A DNA stretch of 64,000 nucleotides, taken from the NCBI GenBank assembly GCA_018417955.1, contig JACTVC010000014.1:1302001-1366000 (forward strand). Direction: 5' to 3'. The translations under genes and the position numbers were made by a program. A model generated the notes under the pieces. That model had not been told where the DNA came from. It saw only the letters and a program-made list of their open reading frames with translations, and made no database searches. The DNA is from Laccaria trichodermophora. Its lineage: Eukaryota; Basidiomycota; Agaricomycetes; Agaricales; Hydnangiaceae. Of the stretch, positions 12,099 to 22,558 are shown piece after piece (within the stretch, counting starts at the first letter, position 1; each line of letters begins with the position of its first letter).

Positions 12099-13757
12099 TT
12101 CTCCCCTGTCGCACTTCATGATTTGGTCCGCAGCATTCAAATCACTCGCCCCGAGCAGGCCATTCATTTGTACCGTCGTCTCCGCCTCAAAAATCGCCCT
12201 ACACTGAAGCCAAACCTCAATGGCCTTGAGGAGGCAACTCAAGACAAGGCTGCGTCGTGGATACGCGAACTTTTCATTGAATCGTGGTCGGTCGACGCAG
12301 ACGTGGTTCTCAATCTCGTAAAACTCATTCCTCGACTTATCTTGTTGGACCTATGAATCGGTACCAACAACTTCACTCCAGAACACTTAGAGGAGCTATT
12401 TGAGAGGCCTATACCTGGATTAACTTATCTTTCGTTGAGGTTCAGACCTTAGTGGGTGGGAGCGTCATCATCTCTCCAGTTATTTAATTAAGTACTCTCC
12501 TTCGGCAGTGTTCAGAAGTCAATTACTACCAACTTTGAAGGCATGCTTTTTTCCGTTTTCATCGCGATTCGCATTCATTGAAGAGGAATCTTACCAGGGT
12601 GCATATTTTGATTCAACCCTCATTGCAATTTCTCGGTGGCCGCCATCAGCCCTCGCTACCATCTCTATCGTTCAGGATCCAGTCCCTCAGGAGGAACAGT
12701 CAAGGCCAGCTTTTGCTCAGCTTATTGTCTTTTTTCGACTGCAGCCATCTGTGTCCATCCTCATCCACTCGAAGTCATTGTCCTCGTCCCTAATGTCTGT
12801 TCGTCTCCGTGTCCCTTCACGGCCAGTAGCAAGCGCTTTCTGTTTGTCGGCGTCAGCAGCCCTTACACTCGATACTCATACACTGAGTATCCCCGAGCTG
12901 ATATTCATTGACCTGTGCACATCCCCGTACTCGAGTCAGAAATCGACACCTTCTCCGTGCGTTTCAAGACCTTGGTCGAGAACCTACAGCATGTCCGCAG
13001 CCCTCACCGTGTCCTACTTCTGCATCACCAGCAAGGCAGCAAACGGGAGCCCGGTTTATGTCTCTTCCATCAACCATTTCCACAGGCATGTCAAATGCAG
13101 CTTGGTCGTCCTGGTTGATGTCTTCTAACCCTTCCAACCCTTCGCGGCCCTCGTCCTGCGAGTTGGACGAGCTGTCTTCCATAAAACGGACCACCCTAAC
13201 CCCATTACGCGCACTAGCTCAGAGTCTCGCACGAGTGATGGCCAATTGAGCGACGCCCTCAGCCCATCCAGCCTCAAATTCCGCAATAAGAGCAGGATAC
13301 ATGTCTGGCTTGATAGAAGCAGCTGCCATCGACAGAGTGGTCAGCGTAGGAAGGTGTGGAAGGATGCGAATTTTGGGGATCTCGAATCTCCGTGTCGAAA
13401 GGGAGGGTCGAGAAGGCGACACTGGGTCAAGGGATGACGAACGCAGCGAAATAGTGGAAGTTGCAAGTCCTCGTCGATCATGTCTGGGCTTCTTTGCGTG
13501 GATATTCGAACCTGCAGCCGCTTCAGCAAGAACATCGTCGTTTCCGACGTTAGCCGCTGCCAGCCAGGTTTCAAACCAAGTTTTCAACGTCTTCTCTTTT
13601 TCTCTCGCCCTCTGTACACCCGCAAGGGCACAACGTTTTCCTATCGCACTCCACTCGCCTTCGCACATCGTGGAAAGCCCGCACCCGTCTCATATAAGGT
13701 GTTTTTGGGTTGGTTAATCGTATCGAACTCCAGCACTGACAATTCTCCACCTAATTG
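12099..13757 (+). pseudogene. F-box/LRR-like gene with internal inversion and stops
   Basis: The N-terminal half is on the plus strand: DLVRSIQITRPEQAIHLYRR at 12120, an in-frame TGA at 12354 after LIPRLILLDL, FTPEHLEELFERPIPGLTYL, then GAYFDSTLIAISRWPPSAL (about 12598) and RLRVPSRPVA (about 12810) with frameshifts between, and SEIDTFSVRFKTL ending near 12976. The remainder of the same protein type is encoded on the minus strand from about 13710 back to 12977: KHLI-stop-DGCGLSTM, EGEWSAIGKRCALAGVQRAR, KPRHDRRGLATSTISLR, IPKIRILPHLPTL, GWAEGVAQLAITRARL, a TGA, VRVVRFMED and EGCGHAVG. Reversing 12977-13710 restores collinearity, so an intragenic inversion is the simplest reading. Dead by stops and by rearrangement. 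Confidence 0.8.
12977..13710 (-). other. inverted segment inside the F-box/LRR pseudogene
   Basis: Left joint: plus-strand FKTL is followed immediately by the reverse complement of the C-terminal GHAVG codons. Right joint: minus-strand KHLI (expected next after FKTL) abuts plus-strand sequence starting GW, which would continue GHAVG. Breakpoints are good to about 10 bp. No inverted repeats are obvious at the joints. Confidence 0.75.
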
Positions 13758-14939
13758 ACTCTAATACAAACGCGTTCTTTTGTGGAAGCATGCTAGTATC
13801 CGCGAATGTTGGCGCTACAACCCAATTTATGACCAGGAAATATTGAAATCATACCACCGAAACTCATGCCTTTCCCGTCTGATTACCGCATGCACCTTGG
13901 CCCAGATGGAGAACCCTCCACCGGCGTAGCTTGAGTAACTCGGATGTAGGACCTAGTAAAGCGATGTTGGTTTCGGCTTCTTCCTGTACGTTTTCATTTT
14001 TCTCTCGAGGCATCGGTTTAATGTGAAGAATTCAGGCTACACCCATAGACCCACCATCTCCGTCTTGGTACACGCTAACGACTCCTCACTCGCCGGAACA
14101 AGACGGCATCAAACTCACCTCTCAACCCATCCGCGAGCATATATACGAAGCGCCCGAGGCCCCTCATCACCCTAACCCTCAGGATACACAAGCGTAACAT
14201 TAACACCAGCCCCACTCCCCGTATCAACGCCCGCAACGCTCACTATCACCCCAGCACCTGCTACCCGACTATCCACATGTGGGTAATCCATATCTCGCCG
14301 GCAATTAATTTGGTTGATCGTGGGATCCGCTGTTCTATGGACGATGAGGGAGTGGAGGTGCCAAGGTAAGTCGCATCTCGGTTATACTTCTTGTCGTACT
14401 CACATCATCATGCTCTTGTTCTTGGAATGTCAATAGTACCCTCGAGAGAGATGAAAAAAACAATGATGATGGTGGCGGTCAAGCACGACGCCATCAAAAC
14501 GACGTCGGGCAGCGTCAGACGGAAGCGATGAGAAACATGGTAAACCAATGTCTATGTATTTTGGACTGGCAGCGTGAGATGGGCCCGTGGCCTGCTTCAA
14601 AGTTCACCTCAACTACCAATTTTTATATTTGAAAGGTAGCGAATTAAGAGGCTAGCTACGATGAAAGAGGAGATAGAACATAATGTAGGTGACACATGCA
14701 CTTGTGTAGAAGTTGCTTCAATTCTTTGCAGTATATCATTGAGAGTGCGCAAAGGGCGCGCCGCCGTCGTCGCTCGGACACTACTTAGTGCTTAATTAAT
14801 GATGGTTCTGCTTCGATAATAACTTAGTAGTAGGTGCCACACTTCAACTTTCAAGAGAAGTAGACCAACTGGCACCAAGAAGAGCGAAGAATGGTAGAGC
14901 TGCACACTCAAAATCATTCTCCTCCGTTCCCAACATCCA
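13758..14939. other. intergenic with one unassigned open fragment
   Basis: At about 14037-14199 the plus strand has an uninterrupted stretch reading IDPPSPSWYTLTTPHSPEQD and ending at a TAA; it has the composition of a protein tail but no start or upstream exon that I can connect. The rest is stop-rich. Probably a decayed gene. Confidence 0.35.
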
Positions 14940-16174
14940 ATGAGCAAACTTTTCCACTTAACTTTTAACGAAGCAGATATGAAGATGCTGGAGGATGGGC
15001 TGACCGCCCTGGCCTTTATGGGCGAGTCACATGACCTGCAAAAGCTTCAGGCCAAGCTGCGAACGACCGTGAGTTGAGATTTTATCCACCCTTACCCCCA
15101 ATTATTCACCATTCGCGACTGACACAGTATCGTTCTTTCTCGCACGCGGGCTCAGACGACCAAAACTCACCGTCGGGCCCCCGCTAGACCTTACCTCAGA
15201 TGCAAACCTTCGAGCAGAGATAGAAGAGGATGGCATGAAGAACAAGCCGAATGGGCTCACCTTCGAAACCTTGAAGAGCATGCTCTCGCTTATCAAGAAG
15301 ACGGTTTCCTTCAAAGCGCGTACCCAGTCCACTTTTCATAAACCTTTTAGGCTTATCTGACATTGACGTGCTATTCAGACGGGGAGAGAGGCATCATGCC
15401 GTATTGTGGTTGATACAATAGTCCTATACGTCGTCTCCAATCTCGATACGGAGCCAGGGCAAGCCGTCACAATTGTCCCTGAAGAGCAAGTTCCGTCAAC
15501 TGCTTTTGATCTAACTAGGATGGCCTTTGGGGGCTACCTAGATTACCTCATTTTACGAGGTCCACGAACTCTCATCCATGAACACCCAAAATGTACTTCA
15601 AATATTTGATCTGCAGCAGCAATTTCACTGACCTGTACCTATTGACTTTTGTTTGAAGATAAATTGAAAGACTCGGAAAACAAATTGCATCACGCACCTG
15701 GCTTCACTGCGTCTATAATAGAAACACAGAGTGAGGACACTCTTATCCCAACAGGAAGTTTGGCATTGCAGAAACGCGCAATGTCTCAAACCGTTGCAGA
15801 CCTTGCAACGTATTGCCTTGCCAAAAGGTAAAGTGTTCAATCGACTATTTTTCATTGTCAGAAACACTAAGATTTGCACAAGGATCCCAAATATTAAAGG
15901 GTTTCTGACAGACGGTCGGCGCTGGAAATTTTTAGCTTTCCGGCAAAATGAAAAGACACTTGAGGACGACGGGAGTGGACAGGTTTCATCGACCGAAGAT
16001 TTCTTTGACATTGGCGAAAACCTCGAAAACCTCGCCTTTGTTGTCGGATTGATTCGTCGCTGGGTGAGACACCATCTTGGATCTCCCAACTTAAAACATT
16101 AACAAAAATGATTTTAGATTGAGGGTTCGTTGAAACCAGATGTCGCACCATTTCAATACTTACTGTTAGAGTAA
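14940..16174 (+). CDS. fungal accessory family protein B, possibly decayed
   Basis: A diverged paralogue of the gene at 8263. Readable blocks on the plus strand: MSKLFHLTFNEADMKMLEDG (14940), LTSDANLRAEIEEDGMKNK and TFETLKSMLSLIKKTVSFKA (about 15190-15318), TGREASCRIVVDTIVLYVVS (about 15379), VPSTAFDLTRMAFGGYLDYL, a middle block starting LFEDKLKDSENKLHHAPG (15649), GFLTDGRRWKFLAFRQ (about 15900) ending LIRRW, and a last exon ending YLLLE at 16172-16174. Several joints need weak donors (gttgag at about 15070) or a 34-bp intron at 15829-15862, and the joint at 15320-15378 is one base out of phase. So the gene may be a recent pseudogene. The FGGYLDYLIL strand is the part most like a nuclease core, but no E-x-K motif is convincing. 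Confidence 0.45.
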
Positions 16175-16465
16175 TGCTGAACCCACCCGAAGATGGTGGG
16201 GCGGCGCCGGAAGTGTCTGAGAATGGTGATTTGTCAGAGCCCTAACTTGGTAGATTTCTCACTTTTACTGTCGTTGGAAGTAATCTCGTTACAATTCATA
16301 TTGAACAGACCCCTGCCGCAATTGTGTCGGTGCACTGTTGGTGATGTACTTAAAGGGTAGGGAAGGAGATTGTGTTATGCGACTCTCGGAAACCAAAAAG
16401 GTTGCGCACTTTGGAAGACAAAACAAGACTGAGGATGCAAACCGAAAAGTAAGAATGCCAACTTG
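16175..16465. other. intergenic, no gene seen
   Basis: Stop-rich sequence between accessory gene B and the permease remnant. Confidence 0.35.
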
Positions 16466-16806
16466 CAACCCCAAAGCATCGCATACGGCGTCATAGCAGG
16501 AATACTCTCCTACATCCTCCTCAACGCCGTCCCTCTAGTAGTCACAAAACTCTTCAGAGGCCGACTCGTACCTCATAACATCGAGAACTCGGAAGATTGG
16601 GTTATAGTACTACCTCCTTGAGGTACCATGCCTTACTGGATGTACGTACTCCCATTCTCCTCCTACCTGTGGATGGTTGTTCATTTGGGCGTTGAGGATA
16701 GGCTCAAGCTTGTTGGACGTGCTCCCCCACCAATTGAAGAGGCTGAGGATGAGAAGTCGACTGATGATGTGCGGAGTAGTGGAGGGGAGGCTCCTGCGAA
16801 GGAGTG
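16466..16806 (+). pseudogene. C-terminal remnant of an AzgA-type purine permease
   Basis: Reads SIAYGVIAGILSYILLNAVP (a final transmembrane helix), a loop KLFRGRLVPHNIENSEDW, then IVLPP, a TGA stop at 16619-16621 where the family has Gly, TMPYWMYVLPFSSYLWMVV and a Glu/Ser-rich tail ending at 16806. This order matches the end of adenine/guanine/hypoxanthine permeases of the AzgA (NCS2) family. About 450 N-terminal residues are absent, no splice acceptor or start explains the abrupt 5' end, and the nonsense codon sits in a conserved turn. A dead fragment. Confidence 0.75.
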
Positions 16807-17399
16807 AGGTTGTTGAATGACTACTGTTTCTAGCCATGTTTTTGTTCTTTGTTATTTGCTTTGCTGACAACTACTCGGGATATCTTGGACCTGGACATGT
16901 GCTCTGCGTCTTTGCGTTTGATGAAAACCGCGGTGGAGGCTACCATCAGCGACAAAGGTGCGTGCCATATAATTAAAATGCTGACGGCAGCTTAGGATTC
17001 GCTACAGACATAGAGTTGGACGTGGGAGGCTATGATACCGACCTGGAACTGTTCCAGCCTGGTGCCAGCCGTTGTTAGAACAGTGCAAGGGTACTAAAAC
17101 GCTATCCAAGTCGGCTTTTTTTTTTGACCTTCACCACAGCACTGAGCGATCATTTTGCAGACCTTGTGAACCTTGGCTTTTCTGTATGTGTCTTTGTGTT
17201 GAAGTACAGCTCTTTTTGACACGAATCATCTAGTTGCCTCAAGGCCTACGGACCCATGCCGCATCTCAAATGATGGTCTCATATCTTCCTGAGTTCCCTT
17301 GCCCGCCAACGTCCATATCACATCACCCCCTAGTCAGAGTCGTGTCATCTACACTCAAGAAGACAGCTGACAACATTCTTGACGGCCGTCTCTCTCATT

Positions 17400-17632
17400 C
17401 ATTCATCTTTCCAACGGTGCTAGGATTTACTTCTCTCCCAAAGTCTCACGAAAATCTGAGCTTCGTGTGCGTTTCAACCTCGTTCCTCAACGGTCCTCTG
17501 ATCATTACTCAATGGATAGTTATGAAGTTGAGCCGCTTCTCGAATATTTCCCAAACCAAGTCCATCTTCCCAATGGGACCCTGGAAGAAATAGCCGCTAT
17601 TGGTAAAAGACATATCTATATTTCAAAATGAA
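17400..17632 (+). pseudogene. C-terminal fragment of an unidentified gene, duplicated at 18158
   Basis: Plus-strand open stretch reading HLSNGARIYFSPKV, RVRFNLVPQRSSDHY, YEVEPLLEYFPNQVHLPNG and ending RHIYISK at a TGA near 17630. The last 35 residues recur at about 18160-18230 (VEPLLKYFTNQVHLPNG). The upstream frame closes with a stop near 17388, so the rest of the gene is missing or spliced in from unrecognised exons. I do not know the family. It is convergent with the transporter 3' ends. Confidence 0.45.
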
Positions 17633-17955
17633 TCTTTGGTGCCAGTTCACCTCCACTGTCGTTAGCTTCGTTTTCCTGTGCACATTCTATTAATCCTTCC
17701 TCGAGTGCGTCAACAATGGGCTGCTTCTCAGTCTTGCCCTTTTCCTTCGTAAGCTGTATAGATATAGCTCCTTCAGGCGATACCTAAGAAGAGATCACCG
17801 GACGGCTTACTGCAACATATAGTGCGGACGTTAGAATCACGACCGTTCCGATCACCGAGAACATGGAAGGGGTAGTATGGAAAAAGATTTGCTCCAATGC
17901 AGAGGCAAATACAATCTTGGGGTGAAGGCTTTGTGATTAGGGAGGTCGGCTTCTT
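17525..17955 (-). pseudogene. 3' remnant of a DMT transporter gene (array copy 0)
   Basis: Nearly identical to 18158-18620, the 3' end of the first complete transporter: same last coding exon (QLTKEKGKTEKQPIVDALEE), same intron, and the helix coding SMFSVIGTVVILTSALYVA. Homology stops at about 17955, so only the last two exons are present. It adjoins the coiled-coil repeat at 18003. Confidence 0.8.
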
Positions 17956-18002
17956 CCATAGATCACTTTAGCAATGTTCTGATTCCGTCTCCTTCCTTGT
18001 TC

Positions 18003-18153
18003 AGTTCATAGTTGCGTCTAGAACTGTCCTCCGCCTCTCCTCCGTTGACTCGTTTACAGTCGGAACTAGCCAGAGAGTCTGTGCGTTCCTTCCGCGAACG
18101 CTTAAATTCAGCGACTTCGCGGTGCAGCTTAGAATTCAGCTCTTTGGACTGCA
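18003..18153. repeat. dispersed repeat, copy 2 (coiled-coil gene fragment)
   Basis: Second copy of the 7588-7740 repeat, same orientation. On the minus strand it keeps a 64-codon open frame (17963-18157) reading QSKELNSKLHREVAEFKRSR. It sits exactly between the duplicated transporter 3' ends, as if inserted at, or carried by, the duplication joint. Confidence 0.8.
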
Positions 18154-18297
18154 ACATACAGTGTTGAGCCGCTTCTCAAATATTTCACGAACCAAGTCCA
18201 TCTTCCCAATGGGATCCCGGAAGAAATAGCCTCAATGGGTAGAAGACATATTTATATTGTTATCCAAGATAATGCAAGATCCATCCAAATGTCAGAT

Positions 18298-20093
18298 TTA
18301 AAAATGAATATTTGGTGCCAGTACACCCCCGCTGTCGTCAGCTTCGTTTTCCTGTGCACGTTCTATTAATCCTTCCTCGAGTGCGTCAACAATGGGCTGC
18401 TTCTCAGTCTTGCCCTTTTCCTTCGTAAGCTGTATAGCTCCTTCAGTCAATAGCTAAGAAGAGATCACCGGACGGCTTACTGCAACATATAGTGCGGATG
18501 TTAGAATCACGACCGTTCCGATCACCGAGAACATGGAAGGGGTAGTATGGAAAAAGATTTGCTCCAATGCAGAGGCAAATACAATCTTGGGGTGAAGAAT
18601 TTGTGATTAGAGCTGGTCGGCTTCCTTGCGGATGGTTTTACCTGTGTATAGATGGCCATTGTCCCTCGCCCAGCCGTTTCACGCTGGAGACCCATTGTTA
18701 ACAGAATCTAAATAGGGGAAATCAGGAAGGCTGGGGTGGACGAATGAACTTTTATAGCTAATACCTGCGCAAAAAATCCGAAAAAGCCGATCACCGCAAA
18801 GAAGGCAACCCAATCCAGGCGTGTCGGGATGACAATGTGAGTTTTTGTGACGAGCATTCTGGAAAACTCTTAATACACCCAAGATATGATTATGATTTGA
18901 GGGGTGCACGTACGCCACCGACGAGGCAACAACACATTGTGTGGAAAAGAAGGTCATGGCGTGCATAGGGTGAGCTCGTTTGCCAATAGCCCGGATGCTG
19001 GTATCTGCGAGAAATTTGTTTTGGCCATATTATTCATGGAACTCAGGCTGTAGTATCTCACATGCGCCAGTTGCGCCCAGTACACCTACCATCGCTACGC
19101 TGTGTTAAATAATAAAATTTAGGTTCCACGTAAAGGGACATGTCGCTCACCAAACGGCGACCAATCTCTGAGCAGGTGTCCCCTTTTCGTTCGATTCTAG
19201 GTCGGGGCCAGCCCCTGGAGCCCAAAAATTGGAGTTAACACCGAAGATTGCCGCTGGCCGCGCAATAAGCACAACTCCAGCAAGACTGAAAACTGCATAA
19301 CGGTGTTATTTGAAGAACGCAGGGCATGTAACAAAAACTAACCACCAGCCAAAGCTTGTCGGCGTGTGAATTTTTCTCCCAGCAGAAGTGCCCCAGCCAC
19401 CGCCGTACACAGGGGCGCCAAGAATGTTAAAACCGTAGCGTCAGATAAAGAAAGATACTGCAGGGAATAATAGATTCCAAAAAGCCCGAAAAATCTGCAA
19501 GATGACAGATTAGCTTCAGCTTGTGAGTTGCTGAATGTGGCAGGATCGGTTCATACCCACTAAACCCCCTCAATACCAGTAACAAACGGACCCCTTTGGG
19601 ACCCAAAAAGGGTTCGGGAACACCGGTTGAAAGCCTGAGGATAACGGGTCCATTTGAGAACGCGACAGAACGAGAATGAATGATAGTACATGTATGCCAT
19701 ACAACAAATGTAGGTGATTGCCTAAAGTTCAAGTCAGATTCCGGTGGATCATAGAGTAAAAAGATCACTCACCATGCGAACAAATATGAGCTGCCCCCCA
19801 AAATCGTTGTAAATACTTTTCGCACTATAAAAATTGAAACACACCTCAAGCGGCGGCACAGGGGGGTCTAAGCTGTTCAGCTTTTTCACAGCCACGTTCA
19901 TGAGGGCAAAGAAAGCTTGAGATGCGGTAACAAGAAGCAATCCGGTGTTACTGGCGACGAGCTCTCGCACTTTGGTAATCATCGTCTTCGCCCCCGAGTG
20001 ACTTCCATGATTTTGGTCGTCTACGGTGGTATGTGTGGTGGCAAAGGTGGCATATCCTTGGGTTGAGGGGATATAGATGTTCTTCGACGCCAT
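18298..20093 (-). CDS. EamA/DMT-family membrane transporter, copy 1
   Basis: Drug/metabolite-transporter superfamily protein of the fungal SLC35G-like type; substrate unknown. Starts MASKNIYIPSTQGYATF, then helix 1 (NTGLLLVTASQAFFALMNVAV), LIFVRM, the conserved loop GVPEPFLGPKGVRLLLVLRG, helix pairs GIYYSLQYLSLSDATVLTFL and LCTAVAGALLLGEKFTRRQA, FSLAGVVLIARPAAIFG, and the last membrane segment SMFSVIGTVVILTSALYVA. The final exon (18298-18452) joins in phase across a 51-bp intron and codes a charged cytoplasmic tail LTKEKGKTEKQPIVDALEEG ending NIHF. About eight to ten exons. Tandem paralogue of the next gene, same strand. No interrupting stop was found that splicing does not remove, so probably functional. 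Confidence 0.8.
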
Positions 20094-20381
20094 GGAAGAT
20101 AGGACGACGTTGAACTACAGGAGCAGGGCCTAAAATAGCCAGTTTTGAGGTGCCTTTCTCATCTCCAAGATCTTCCTAGATGGATTCGGAGAGTTGGTGG
20201 GTTAGGAATTTTGACCCGGCTTCGGACCGGATGGCAATTTTTTTTTTTCGACTTACTAATATCTGGTTGAAATAGCAACAGAATATTTCGTCAAAGTTGG
20301 AAAAAGGGTTTCGCGATAGGTATAAGTAGGTAAAATAATAGATCTTGTCCAAGATACTGAAAGACCCGACCAAGTTCTTTC

Positions 20382-22189
20382 CTACGTCCGCCCTTCCTGC
20401 CGCCAATCTTGGTCATTTCCCGCGTAGTTAGCTTGGTTTTCCTGTGTACGTCCTAAGAATCCTTCTTCAAACGATTCATGAATGGGCTGATCGCAAGTTA
20501 TATTTGCAGTCTTGCCCCTTTCCTTCGTGAACTACGTAATTTCTTCAGTAGGTAGCAAAGAAGACATTACAGGAGGGCTTACAGCAACATATAGTGTGGA
20601 TGTCAGAATGATGAGTGTTCCAATCACCGATAACGTCGAAGGGACAGAATGAAAGAAGATTTGGTCCAGTACAGTAGCAAACACAATCTGTGAGAGGCTC
20701 TTGATCAGGGCTTGTGTCGTTCCCTATGGATGATTTTACCTGTGTATAAACGGCCATTGTTCCTCGCCCAGCTGTTTCACGCTGGAGACCCATTGTCAAA
20801 AAAACCTAATTGGAGGGATGAAAAGAGCTGGAATTTTAAGGTTGACTCTGTGATAGGTACCTGCGCTAGAAACCCGAAAATGCCGAATAATGCGAGGAGC
20901 CAGCCTTGGCCTGTCGGAATAACAAACTGGGTCTTTGTGGCGAGCATCCTGAAATTCCGATTAGCATACCGCAAAGGAGTATCAATTTAAGAGCTGCACG
21001 TACGCCACCGACGAAACAGCGACGCATAGAGTGGAATAACAGATAAGATGGTGCAAAGGATGAGCTCGTTTGCCGATAGCTCTGATGAGGACAACTGCGG
21101 GAAGGTTATTCGTTTTCCAGTTTGTTGATAAATGTGCGCAGTATCGTCTCACATGCTCCAGTTGCACCCGATACCCCGACCATTGCCATGCTAATGTAAA
21201 TCAGATCAGTTATACATTCCAACTGTAGAGAAGTGCTCCGGACCAGACAGCAAACAGTCTCTCAGCAGAGGTTACGTTTTTGTTTGGTTCTCTGAGAGAA
21301 CCTGCCCCTGCACCCCAAAGATTGGAGTGATGGCCAAAGATCGTCGCCGGCCGCGCAATAAGCACAACTCCAGCAAGACTGAAAACTACTTCCGTTGCGT
21401 AAAATGTCAAGAGATATTCGATGAGAACTAACAAACCTCCAGCTAATGCTTGTCGGCGTGTGAATATTTCTCCAAGGGAAAGTGCGCCGGCCACTCCAGT
21501 ACACAGCGGGGCCAAAAAAGTCAAGACTGTTGCGTCAGGTAAAGAGAGATATTGCAAAGAGCAATAGATTCCAACTAGCGCGAAAAAGCTGCAAGATGAC
21601 AGTTTGAGCTGGAGAGATAAGGTCACGGAGGTGCGTCCGTACCCACAAAAGCCCCTAAAAGCCAGCAACAAACGGACCTCTTTGGGTCCGAAAAATGGAT
21701 CGGGAACGCCAGATAGAAGGCTAAAAGATAACACATAAAAATGAATATGGGATCGAAATGGAAGGAATTTACACGCATGAGATAGAAAAAATGTATGTGA
21801 TAGACTGAAGTTTTGAAGTGAGAAAAGTTCACTGTGTAGAAAATCGTAACTTACCATGCGGACAAAGACGAGCTATCCCAAAAAAAAACATGGTGGGTAC
21901 TCCTCGCACAACGGACTTCCAAACACACCTCAAGCACCGGCACAGGGGTCTCTGAACTGTTCATTTTCTTCACGGCTGCGTGCACAAGAGCGAAGAAAAA
22001 TTGCGATACAGTAATAAGGAGTAACCCAGTGTTATTGGCGATCACCCCTCGTACTTTGGCAATGGCCCTCAACTGATTATCAGGTCCAAGGTCGCCTCGT
22101 TCGTCTGATCTTGGGCCGATAGTGTTATGTGCGTTGGCAAAGGTGGCATATCCTTGCGCCAAAGGGGAATAGACATTGTGCGACAACAT
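20382..22189 (-). CDS. EamA/DMT-family membrane transporter, copy 2
   Basis: Paralogue of copy 1 with the same order of elements: start MLSHNVYSPLAQGYATFANA, helix NTGLLLITVSQFFFALVHAA, PVPVLEV joined to LVFVRM across a 55-bp intron, GVPDPFFGPKEVRLLLAFRG, FFALVGIYCSLQYLSLPDAT, LCTGVAGALSLGEIFTRRQA, FSLAGVVLIARPATIFGHHS, the helix STLSVIGTLIILTSTLYVA and a tail FTKERGKTANITCDQPIHES ending at the TAG 20382-20384. The last intron is 51 bp as in copy 1. A TATTTATA box lies about 40 bp upstream of the start (22226-22234, read on the minus strand). Divergence from copy 1 is moderate, so the duplication is not recent. Confidence 0.8.
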
Positions 22190-22380
22190 GAAAGATAGGA
22201 CGACGTTGTCCTACAGAAGCGGGGTATAAATAGTCGATTTTGAGCCGTCCGCCTCATCAACCTTTGCGTTGAATCCATTTGGGTTGAGTTTGCAATCAGC
22301 AGTCCCTAGACGAGCTTAAGTCAGGCTTGAAGGATGTTGACCGGGTCATGGACCGGCGTCACAGTGGCGCTGATCATTGC
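22190..22380 (-). promoter_or_regulatory. 5' flank of transporter copy 2, repeated at 23149-23345
   Basis: Contains the TATTTATA box and is repeated in direct orientation on the other side of the uS8m gene. Shared words include the gttgtcc(t/c)acagaa start and gaaggatgttgaccgggtca. Confidence 0.6.
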
Positions 22381-22474
22381 AAGGTTCAGACGTGGTTGAT
22401 ACCGTCAGACGATTCGATGCTCCTTCGGTACTGAGTAGACTGTGATGACATGCATGAGAGCACGTTGGTCACGA
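22381..22474 (+). repeat. inverted copy of the UBP2 terminal exon and 3' flank
   Basis: Bases 22381-22423 are the reverse complement of 23431-23474 with one indel; that second site codes the last residues of the UBP2 gene (GSDVVDTVRRFDA). Weaker identity continues to about 22474 (atgagagcacgtt), matching the UBP2 3' flank near 23386-23400. The copy is in plus orientation and has no other UBP2 exon attached. Confidence 0.8.
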
Positions 22475-22558
22475 GCAGTGTAGTCTGAAACAAACAAACG
22501 AACACAACTCGCAAACACGTCCGCTGCAATTCTCGTCGAGAGTCCATAGCCTGCCTCA

